Part shown: positions 55,747 through 64,000 of the stretch, piece after piece | How the letters are laid out: each line of letters starts with the position of its first letter | How positions within the stretch are numbered: position 1 is the first letter of the stretch | DNA from: an uncultured Tenacibaculum sp. | GTDB taxonomy: Bacteria > Bacteroidota > Bacteroidia > Flavobacteriales > Flavobacteriaceae | Assembly: GCA_947497895.1 (NCBI GenBank) | Contig: CANMIL010000001.1 | Span: 864,377-928,376 of the forward strand | DNA length: 64,000 bases | Direction: 5' to 3' | Notes under the pieces: generated by a model | Seen by the model: the letters and a program-made list of their open reading frames with translations, nothing else | Database searches by the model: none | What the model was told of the DNA's origin: nothing | Translations under genes and position numbers: made by a program

Positions 55747-55998
55747 TGTAAAGATCTTTATAATATAAATTTTAGGTGAACTTTTGTTCTTTTTATAACA
55801 ACAGGAAAGATTGCATTAACTCATATTATTCATAAGATGAATTAACTGTGGATCTCTATTTAAGTAATAATAGTTATTGAATTAATTGAAAGAGTTACCT
55901 GAAAAGAACCGCAAGGTTCCATAAAATAGCTAAACCTACTTAAGTTTAACTATTTTAAAAAGCCATATTAAAACCCAAAAATTTTAATATGGCTTTTA
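55747..55998 (+). ncRNA. Candidate structured non-coding RNA upstream of icd (about 250 nt)
   Basis: The interval has a -7 element at its start, a perfect 13-bp terminator at its end and no reading frame of note. Visible structure includes: TTGTT/AACAA hairpin (55784-55801); CAGGAAAG (55802-55809); a hairpin with stem TTAAnTCAT/ATGAnTTAA and 12-nt loop ATTATTCATAAG (55816-55845); a long-range pairing AGGTgAAC (55774-55781) with GTTACCT (55895-55901), with one bulged base; and GAACC-GCAA-GGTTC (55906-55919), a stem capped by a GNRA tetraloop. The first elements recur in the rlmD leader. It does not look like tmRNA, RNase P RNA or SRP RNA. 6S RNA cannot be excluded by eye. Confidence 0.55.
55957..55997 (+). 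terminator. Terminator of the candidate ncRNA
   Basis: AGCCATATTAAAA pairs with TTTTAATATGGCT, a perfect 13-bp stem with an 8-nt loop, followed by four Ts. It lies about 150 nt before icd, which has promoters of its own downstream of it. Confidence 0.9.
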
Positions 55999-56069
55999 CT
56001 TTTATCAACAAATCCTCAAAAAAAGACATAACAATTATTATAAAATCAATAATACCACTGAATTAATAA

Positions 56070-56077
56070 TAATTTTG
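56070..56077 (+). promoter_or_regulatory. Predicted distal -7 element for icd
   Basis: TAATTTTG matches TAnnTTTG, 67 nt before the icd ATG and downstream of the ncRNA terminator. Confidence 0.5.
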
Positions 56078-56102
56078 CATCAAAAAATTCATCGGTTATT
56101 CA

Positions 56103-56110
56103 TAAATTTG
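56103..56110 (+). promoter_or_regulatory. Predicted proximal -7 element for icd
   Basis: TAAATTTG matches TAnnTTTG, 34 nt before the icd ATG. Together with 56070-56077 it suggests two tandem starts. Confidence 0.55.
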
Positions 56111-56135
56111 CCTGACTTCAAAATAATTAATTTAA

Positions 56136-58385
<2,250 letters not shown>

Positions 58386-58406
58386 TACAGTAATTACAAT
58401 ATAAAA

Positions 58407-58437
58407 TAAAAAAGGAATCCAATTGGATTCCTTTTTT
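58407..58437 (+). terminator. Bidirectional terminator between icd and mscS
   Basis: AAGGAATCC and GGATTCCTT form a 9-bp stem around an AATT loop, extended by A and T runs. It serves both convergent genes. Confidence 0.9.
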
Positions 58438-58457
58438 ATTTTATATCTACTATATCA

Positions 58458-59288
58458 TTATTTATGCATCGTTACAACTCTTTGCGGTAATGGAGCTTCA
58501 TAACCAGCATTACCTAAAGCCTCCACTATTTTCTGCCTGGTGTCCCAATAAACATCCCAATAGTTCTCACTTTTCACATATGGTAAAGCCAATAACTCAA
58601 CACTATTCTCTCCTAAATTATTCACTGCCACTCTCGGCTGCATTCCTTCTGTTTTCAGCACATTTATATCTTTTACCAAAACATCAAGCACAATATCTTT
58701 TGCCTTAGTAATATCAGCCCCGTATCTAATAGCAAAAGGCATATCTATACGTAAACTCCCAACAGTCGATAAATTAGTGATTTTTCCTGATGTAATAGCC
58801 GAATTAGGAATAATCTCTGTTTCCTTTTGAAAAGTTTCAATTACAGTTACAAAAACAGATATTTCTTTTACAAAACCAAATGCCCCATTTGTTTTAATTA
58901 AATCCCCAACTTTAAATGGTCGAAAAACCAATAACATAATTCCCGAAGCCAAATGTCCTAAAGAACCATTAAATGCCGCACCAATAGCAATACCAATACC
59001 AGCTATTAAAGCCGCAAAAGTAGCCGTAGGTACACCAACTATCCCCGCAATTGAAATAATTAACAATGCTTTTAGAACAAATCCTAAAAGAGTTATTAAA
59101 AATGGCCTTAGCGTTTCATCTATATGCCTTGATTCAAAGGCCCTAGAAACACCTTTCATAATGAATCGTATTATCCACAATCCAATTAATAAGGCAGCTA
59201 ATGCTCCAAGGAGTTTAAGCCCCCAATCACCAATACCAGTAGCAATAGAATTATAAAAGTTGGTTAAAGAATTCTGTATTGTTTCCAT
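58458..59288 (-). CDS. MscS family mechanosensitive ion channel
   Basis: The 276-aa protein is a small-conductance mechanosensitive channel that opens under membrane tension. Three membrane helices lie at about 20-42, 66-85 and 90-115. TM3 carries the Gly/Ala-rich pore segment AALIAGIGIAIGAAFNGSLGH. The beta domain follows with FRPFKVGDLIKTNGAFGFV, then the C-terminal mixed domain. Length and order match E. coli MscS. It is monocistronic and convergent with icd. Confidence 0.95.
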   Translation of the reverse strand: METIQNSLTNFYNSIATGIGDWGLKLLGALAALLIGLWIIRFIMKGVSRAFESRHIDETLRPFLITLLGFVLKALLIISIAGIVGVPTATFAALIAGIGIAIGAAFNGSLGHLASGIMLLVFRPFKVGDLIKTNGAFGFVKEISVFVTVIETFQKETEIIPNSAITSGKITNLSTVGSLRIDMPFAIRYGADITKAKDIVLDVLVKDINVLKTEGMQPRVAVNNLGENSVELLALPYVKSENYWDVYWDTRQKIVEALGNAGYEAPLPQRVVTMHK

Positions 59289-59383
59289 TATACTTTTAAT
59301 TTTTTGATTTATATATAGTAAGACCCTACTTTTTTTTGTTGGTCACTTTAAGAAATTTAATACTTACGTAAAACCAATATTCG

Positions 59384-59391
59384 TAACTTTG
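59384..59391 (+). promoter_or_regulatory. Predicted -7 promoter element for a leaderless murQ mRNA
   Basis: TAACTTTG matches TAnnTTTG and ends exactly 4 nt before the murQ ATG, the same spacing as at trmD. Confidence 0.65.
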
Positions 59392-59395
59392 TTAT

Positions 59396-60211
59396 ATGAC
59401 ATTTATAAAGACAACAGAACAAGACTCTAAGTATAACGATTTAGAAAAAAAAGAGCTCTCAGAAATTTTAAACGATATGAACCGTGAAGACAAAACAGTT
59501 CCTATCGCGGTTGAAAAATCAATACCTCAAATTGAAAAATTGGTCGAGCAAATAGTTGGTAAACTTAAAAATGGTGGCCGCCTTTTCTACATAGGGGCAG
59601 GAACTAGCGGAAGACTAGGTATTGTTGATGCCAGTGAGTGCCCTCCTACTTTTGGCGTTTCTCATGAATTAGTTATTGGATTAATTGCTGGAGGAGATCA
59701 GGCTATTCGTAAGTCTGTTGAATTTGCAGAAGATTCACAAACACAAGGATGGGAAGACTTATCAAAACATAAAATTAACCAAAATGATGTTGTTATAGGT
59801 ATTGCTGCATCGGGAACTACTCCTTATGTTATTGCTGCTCTTGAAAAATGTAATGAGAATAATATTGTTACAGGATGCATTACTTGTAATGATAAAAGTC
59901 CATTAACAATAACAGCTCAATTTCCTATTGTTGTTATTGTTGGACCAGAATATTTAACAGGTAGTTCAAGAATGAAAGCAGGAACAGCTCAAAAACTAGT
60001 TCTGAATATGATATCTACTTCAACCATGATTCAACTTGGTAAAGTAAAAGGTAATAAAATGGTTGACATGCAACTTTCGAACAACAAGCTTGTAAAAAGA
60101 GGTATTGATATTCTCAAGTCTGAACTCAATATTGAAGAATCAGAAGCGGAACATCTATTAAAAACTTATGGAAATGTAAGAAACGCTCTTAAAAACTATA
60201 AACAAAATTAA
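59396..60211 (+). CDS. murQ: N-acetylmuramic acid 6-phosphate etherase
   Basis: MurQ removes the lactyl ether of MurNAc-6-phosphate to give GlcNAc-6-phosphate in cell wall recycling. The SIS-domain protein has FYIGAGTSGRLGIVDASECPPTFG, given in parts as GAGTSGRLG (67-75) and ASECPPTFG with catalytic Glu81, then AASGTTPYVIAAL and GSSRMKAGTAQKLVLN. At 271 aa it is near the family norm. No MurNAc kinase or phosphotransferase gene is nearby. It heads an operon with a DUF6095 gene 4 nt downstream and an ATP-grasp gene. Confidence 0.96.
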   Translation: MTFIKTTEQDSKYNDLEKKELSEILNDMNREDKTVPIAVEKSIPQIEKLVEQIVGKLKNGGRLFYIGAGTSGRLGIVDASECPPTFGVSHELVIGLIAGGDQAIRKSVEFAEDSQTQGWEDLSKHKINQNDVVIGIAASGTTPYVIAALEKCNENNIVTGCITCNDKSPLTITAQFPIVVIVGPEYLTGSSRMKAGTAQKLVLNMISTSTMIQLGKVKGNKMVDMQLSNNKLVKRGIDILKSELNIEESEAEHLLKTYGNVRNALKNYKQN

Positions 60212-60215
60212 TGAC

Positions 60216-60437
60216 ATGGAAAAAGGCTTTAGAAATACACTCATTCTTCTTTTTTTACTCATATTATCCCCTATAATGTTGAATATTTCTTTCAAAGCTT
60301 TGAAAGCTTTCACAACATCTCCAAAAATATTTATTGCTTATTCTTTATTTATTCTAAGTATTTTATTAACTTTATATACAATATATTTCGGATTTAAAAC
60401 TTTAAAAACCATTTTAGATTCTCTTTTCAAAGAATAA
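60216..60437 (+). CDS. DUF6095 family membrane protein
   Basis: This 73-aa protein has two membrane helices (about 8-28 and 38-62) separated by a short basic loop FKALKAFTTSPKIF. It fits DUF6095, a small Flavobacteriia family often found next to murQ. Function is unknown. It starts 4 nt after murQ and precedes the ATP-grasp gene by 11 nt. Confidence 0.78.
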   Translation: MEKGFRNTLILLFLLILSPIMLNISFKALKAFTTSPKIFIAYSLFILSILLTLYTIYFGFKTLKTILDSLFKE

Positions 60438-60448
60438 CCAACCATAAT

Positions 60449-61498
60449 TTGAAGTATAGAAAAAAGTACCATAAAATCTTTAATTGGGAGTATTGGCCTT
60501 CGTCCTTTTTTTACATCCCCAACCTTCCCTATGCGTTTTACTTAGCATGGAGAGCAAAAAAACTCACCTTTTTCACAGCGGCAAATCCGAGTATTAAAAG
60601 CTCAGGAAATGGTACGGAAAGTAAATATGAAACAATACAATTAATTCCAGAAGATTTACGTCCTAAATCCTTACTTGTAAAACCAAGTAACAGTTTCGAT
60701 TTGGTGTTAGATGGATTGGACAAAAACCAGATTACTTTTCCGTTAATAGCCAAACCTGACATTGGATTTAGAGGATTGCTGGTAAAAAAAATAAAATCTG
60801 AAAACGAATTAAAAGATTATTTAAAAAAGTATAAAATCGATATCATTATTCAAGAATATATAAACCTGAATAATGAATGCGGTATATTCTATGTTAGAAA
60901 TCCCAAAGCTGAAAAAGGAACAATTACATCAATTACATTAAAGAGATTCCTTTCAGTAGAAGGAGATGGTGTTTCTAAATTGAAAGATCTTATTCTAAAT
61001 GACGATCGAGCTAAACTTTATTTCGATATTATCTGTCAAACTAATTTTTCTGAACTAGAAAAAATTCCGAAAAAGAATGAGTTAATAAAGTTATCTGTTA
61101 TAGGGAACCATAGTAAAGGAACACAATTTATAAATGGTAATTATTTGATTAGTCAGAAGCTTCATGACACCTTTGATAAAATAAATAAATCTATTAACGG
61201 ATGGTATTATGGGCGTTTAGATATAAAATATAACACCTTTGAAGAGCTCGAAAGAGGAGAAAACATTAAAATACTGGAAATAAACGGCATTATTGCTGAA
61301 CCTACTCACATATATGATAGTGAGAACCTTACCTACCTAGAAGCCTTAAAAGAAATTCGCAATCACTGGAAAAATTTATACAATATCTCTACTACAAACC
61401 ATAAGGCGCTAAAGATTCCCTACAAAAATACAAGGGAATTTTCTAAGGAAATGTTACAGTTAAAAAACTATATATCAACTATTAAAAATATAATTTAA
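60449..61498 (+). CDS. ATP-grasp protein (D-alanine-D-alanine ligase-like)
   Basis: This 349-aa protein is an ATP-grasp enzyme. FPLIAKPDIGFRGLLVKKI (about 92-110) holds the ATP-binding lysine and Gly loop, IIIQEYINLNNECGIFYV is the adenine-side strand, and YYGRLDIKYNT and ILEINGIIAEPTHIYD carry the metal-binding residues near the C-terminus. Homologues are often named D-Ala-D-Ala ligase but the substrate is not established. The start is TTG, as no ATG occurs in the first 300 codons before the core motifs. It shares an operon with murQ, so a cell-wall role is possible. Confidence 0.8.
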   Translation: MKYRKKYHKIFNWEYWPSSFFYIPNLPYAFYLAWRAKKLTFFTAANPSIKSSGNGTESKYETIQLIPEDLRPKSLLVKPSNSFDLVLDGLDKNQITFPLIAKPDIGFRGLLVKKIKSENELKDYLKKYKIDIIIQEYINLNNECGIFYVRNPKAEKGTITSITLKRFLSVEGDGVSKLKDLILNDDRAKLYFDIICQTNFSELEKIPKKNELIKLSVIGNHSKGTQFINGNYLISQKLHDTFDKINKSINGWYYGRLDIKYNTFEELERGENIKILEINGIIAEPTHIYDSENLTYLEALKEIRNHWKNLYNISTTNHKALKIPYKNTREFSKEMLQLKNYISTIKNII

Positions 61499-61502
61499 AC
61501 CC

Positions 61503-61510
61503 TATATTTG
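61503..61510 (+). promoter_or_regulatory. Predicted -7 promoter element for the repeat adhesin gene
   Basis: TATATTTG matches TAnnTTTG, 92 nt before the ATG at 61603. The leader shows no clear structure. Confidence 0.6.
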
Positions 61511-61602
61511 TGACTATTTAAAGAAAACAACGTCTAAATATTATATAACCCCTTATATTTATTGGAGTCATCTCAACTTCAATAAATTAATAACGTGATA
61601 TT

Positions 61603-64000
61603 ATGAAGAGAATTATTATTTTATTTGCTCTGATTTTTACATCAATTGTCAGTACCCGAGGACAAGTAAAAATTGGCGATAACCCCAATGTAATTAATGG
61701 AAGCTCCGTTCTGGAACTTGAAAGTAGTGACAAGGTCCTTGTCGTTACTAGAGTTACTGATGCCCAAATGAATCTAATTTTCCCTTTGGAAGGAGCAATT
61801 GTTTATAATACTGACCAGGACTGTATCTACCAATATGCTAATATGACATGGTCCAGTTTATGTGACCAAGTCGGTAGCAGACCTCTCGAATTTGATACCA
61901 ATACCAATATATTATCATTAGGTGATTGGGGTCAGGTCAACCTAAGTTCGTTAATAGATGACGCGGATAACGATCCTACAAATGAAATTCAGGTTCTAAC
62001 TTTCGATAACACCACCAATACTTTAAATTTAGTAAATGGTGGTAGTGTAGATTTAGGAAATGTTATCAGTAACCTAGAGACAATTACAACGATCGTTGAA
62101 AATAATAATGGAACGTTTACATATAATAATGAAAGCGGTACCCCGACCGTAATAGATGTTAAAAATCTCGAAACTCTCACATCCATTGTTTTAAACAACG
62201 ATAACATTAACATCGATTATACTGATGAAGATGGGGTAACAACTCAACTTGATCTTACTAATATTGTAAGAAACCTTGAAACTCTTACTACTATTGTTGA
62301 AGGAGCCAACGGTGTTTTTACTTATACTGATGAAAATGGAGGTACTACGGATATAGATGTTAAAAACCTTGAAACTTTAACAACTATTGCCCTTAACGCT
62401 GACAATACCAATATCGATTATACTGATGAAGATGGGGTAACAACTCAACTTGATCTTACTAACATTGTAAGAAACCTTGAAACTCTTACCACTATTGTTG
62501 AAGGAACTAACGGCGTTTTTACTTATACTGATGAAAATGGAGGAACTACAAATATAGATGTTAAAAACCTTGAAACTTTAACAACTATTGCCCTTAACGC
62601 TGACAATACCAATATCGATTATACTGATGAAGATGGGGTAACAACTCAACTTGATCTTACTAACATTGTAAGAAACCTTGAAACTCTTACCACTATTGTT
62701 GAAGGAACCAACGGTGTTTTTACTTATACCGATGAAAATGGAGGTACTACGGATATAAATGTTAAAAACCTTGAAACTTTAACAACTATTGCCCTTAATG
62801 CCGATAATACCAACATCGATTATACTGATGAAGATGGGGTAACAACTCAACTTGATCTTACCAATATTGTAAGAAACCTTGAAACTCTTACCACTATTGT
62901 TGAAGGAACTAACGGCGTTTTCACTTATACCGATGAAAATGGAGGTACTACGGACATAGATGTTAAAAACCTTGAAACTTTAACAACTATTGCTCTTAAT
63001 GCCGATAATACCAATATCGATTATACTGATGAAGATGGGGTAACAACTCAACTTAATCTTACCAATATTGTAAGAAACCTTGAAACTCTTACTACTATTG
63101 TTGAAGGAACTAACGGTGTTTTCACTTATACTGATGAAAATGGAGGAACTACGGACATCGATGTTAAAAACCTTGAAACTTTAACAACTATTGCTCTTAA
63201 CGCTGACAATACCAACATCGATTATACTGATGAAGATGGGGTAACAACTCAACTTGATCTTACCAATATTGTAAGAAACCTTGAAACTCTTACTACTATT
63301 GTTGAAGGAACTAACGGTGTTTTCACTTATACTGATGAAAATGGAGGAACTACGGACATCGATGTTAAAAACCTTGAAACTTTAACAACTATTGCTCTTA
63401 ATGCCGATAATACCAACATCGATTATACTGATGAAGATGGGGTAACAACTCAACTTGATCTTACCAATATTGTAAGAAACCTTGAAACTCTTACCACTAT
63501 TGTTGAAGGAACCAACGGTATTTTTACTTATACCGATGAAAATGGAGGTACTACAAATATAGATGTTAAAAACCTTGAAACTTTAACAACTATTGCCCTT
63601 AACGCTGACAATACCAATATCGATTATACTGATGAAGATGGGGTAACAACTCAACTTGATCTTACCAATATTGTAAAAAACCTTGAAACTCTTACTACTA
63701 TTGTTGAAGGAACTAACGGTGTTTTCACATATACTGATGAAAATGGAGGAACTACGAATATAGATGTTAAAAACCTTGAAACTTTAACAACTATTGCCCT
63801 TAACGCCGATAATACCAATATCGATTATACTGATGAAGATGGAATAACAACTCAACTCAATTTAACGAACCTAGTTAGAAATGTTGAAACCGTAACTAAC
63901 ATCTCTGACACGGGCGATGGTAATATTACTTATACAAACGAAGCAGGCGCTACTCAAACGGTTGCTAAAGCGGATATTACTGCGAATCCTGATGGGACTT
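61603..64000 (+). CDS. Secreted repeat adhesin, 3' end beyond the window
   Basis: An open frame of at least 799 codons runs off the window end. It has a signal peptide MKRIIILFALIFTSIVSTRG then Q, a unique N-terminal region of about 100 residues with one Cys pair, a calcium-site-like DDADNDPTNEIQ (about 115-127), and then tandem 67-aa repeats. Each repeat has an A half (NLETLTTIALNADNTNIDYTDE...TTQLDLTNIV) and a B half (NLETLTTIVEGTNGVFTYTDENGG). The likely role is surface adhesion; the C-terminus, where a T9SS or anchor domain would be, is not visible. It resembles the giant repeat proteins common in Bacteroidota. Confidence 0.82.
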   Translation, partial: MKRIIILFALIFTSIVSTRGQVKIGDNPNVINGSSVLELESSDKVLVVTRVTDAQMNLIFPLEGAIVYNTDQDCIYQYANMTWSSLCDQVGSRPLEFDTNTNILSLGDWGQVNLSSLIDDADNDPTNEIQVLTFDNTTNTLNLVNGGSVDLGNVISNLETITTIVENNNGTFTYNNESGTPTVIDVKNLETLTSIVLNNDNINIDYTDEDGVTTQLDLTNIVRNLETLTTIVEGANGVFTYTDENGGTTDIDVKNLETLTTIALNADNTNIDYTDEDGVTTQLDLTNIVRNLETLTTIVEGTNGVFTYTDENGGTTNIDVKNLETLTTIALNADNTNIDYTDEDGVTTQLDLTNIVRNLETLTTIVEGTNGVFTYTDENGGTTDINVKNLETLTTIALNADNTNIDYTDEDGVTTQLDLTNIVRNLETLTTIVEGTNGVFTYTDENGGTTDIDVKNLETLTTIALNADNTNIDYTDEDGVTTQLNLTNIVRNLETLTTIVEGTNGVFTYTDENGGTTDIDVKNLETLTTIALNADNTNIDYTDEDGVTTQLDLTNIVRNLETLTTIVEGTNGVFTYTDENGGTTDIDVKNLETLTTIALNADNTNIDYTDEDGVTTQLDLTNIVRNLETLTTIVEGTNGIFTYTDENGGTTNIDVKNLETLTTIALNADNTNIDYTDEDGVTTQLDLTNIVKNLETLTTIVEGTNGVFTYTDENGGTTNIDVKNLETLTTIALNADNTNIDYTDEDGITTQLNLTNLVRNVETVTNISDTGDGNITYTNEAGATQTVAKADITANPDGT
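61990..63900 (+). repeat. 201-bp coding tandem repeat, nine near-identical units
   Basis: The marker GATGGGGTAACAACTCAACT recurs at 62230, 62431, 62632, 62833, 63034, 63235, 63436 and 63637, always 201 bp apart, and with two changes at 63838. The unit encodes 67 aa, itself made of two related halves of 36 and 31 residues. Units differ mainly by silent changes; the first (about 61990-62200) and last copies are diverged. Confidence 0.97.

Noticed and set aside
56093..56105. A third copy of the TTATTCATAA loop sequence just before icd.
   Set aside because: It overlaps the icd -7 box TAAATTTG, has no flanking stem and no CAGGAAAG upstream, so it is probably chance.
61990..63900. Regular 201-bp repeats as a possible CRISPR-like or structural DNA array.
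   Set aside because: The repeats are in frame without stops, have no spacers and vary mainly at silent sites, so they are a protein repeat.

Overview
The window is a low-GC chromosomal segment (about one third G+C by eye) from a member of Flavobacteriaceae (Bacteroidota), probably marine. The evidence is the Bacteroidota promoter signature TAnnTTTG before many genes, several protein families restricted to or typical of Flavobacteriia (DUF6452, DUF6048, DUF6095, DUF6768, 'CCC motif' membrane proteins), a bacillithiol YtxJ protein, a type IX secretion C-terminal sorting domain, and surface proteins of Bacteroidota style. I cannot name the genus. I see no rRNA, tRNA, CRISPR array, insertion sequence or prophage.

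Layout. 0-4 kb: rmuC, then a minus-strand run of a receiver-like domain, a membrane protein, a transglutaminase-like protein and a VOC-membrane fusion. 4-16 kb: housekeeping (glyA, fahA, SF2 helicase, YtxJ, clpB, a cysteine synthase-like enzyme, an S9 peptidase) interleaved on both strands and separated by clear terminators. 15.6-20 kb: ybaB, two small membrane proteins and a 990-aa UPF1-like helicase, ending in a nine-copy heptamer tandem repeat. 20-28.7 kb: surface-protein region with a tail-fibre-like secreted protein, gap, a 1290-residue beta-helix/PKD/T9SS adhesin and rocD. The adhesin lies between two direct copies of the rocD 3' end. 28.8-38.5 kb: sigma factor with DUF6768, rlmD-DUF6452-DUF6048, an oxygenase-SUI1 pair, a DUF1835-nucleoside phosphorylase-periplasmic-binding-fold operon and pcm. 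38.5-49 kb: an oxidoreductase/hydroxyacyl-CoA dehydrogenase/aminopeptidase P operon, an HD hydrolase operon, a tricorn-like protease and an RluA pseudouridine synthase. 49-61.5 kb: an unknown 348-aa protein, trmD, two tail-to-tail GT39 glycosyltransferases with PAP2, rplS, a probable ncRNA, icd, mscS and the murQ operon. 61.6 kb to the end: a repeat adhesin cut by the window edge.

Most genes are independent housekeeping units rather than one system. The unusual signals are: (1) two intergenic RNAs, before rlmD and before icd, that share a hairpin, then CAGGAAAG, then a hairpin whose 12-nt loop contains TATTCATAAG; (2) the 163-bp direct duplication around the adhesin gene, spaced exactly 4320 bp, so that recombination would cleanly excise the adhesin; (3) a 201-bp (67-aa) near-identical protein-coding tandem repeat; (4) promoters placed 4 nt before start codons, implying leaderless mRNAs. 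Structures and alignments were made by hand.
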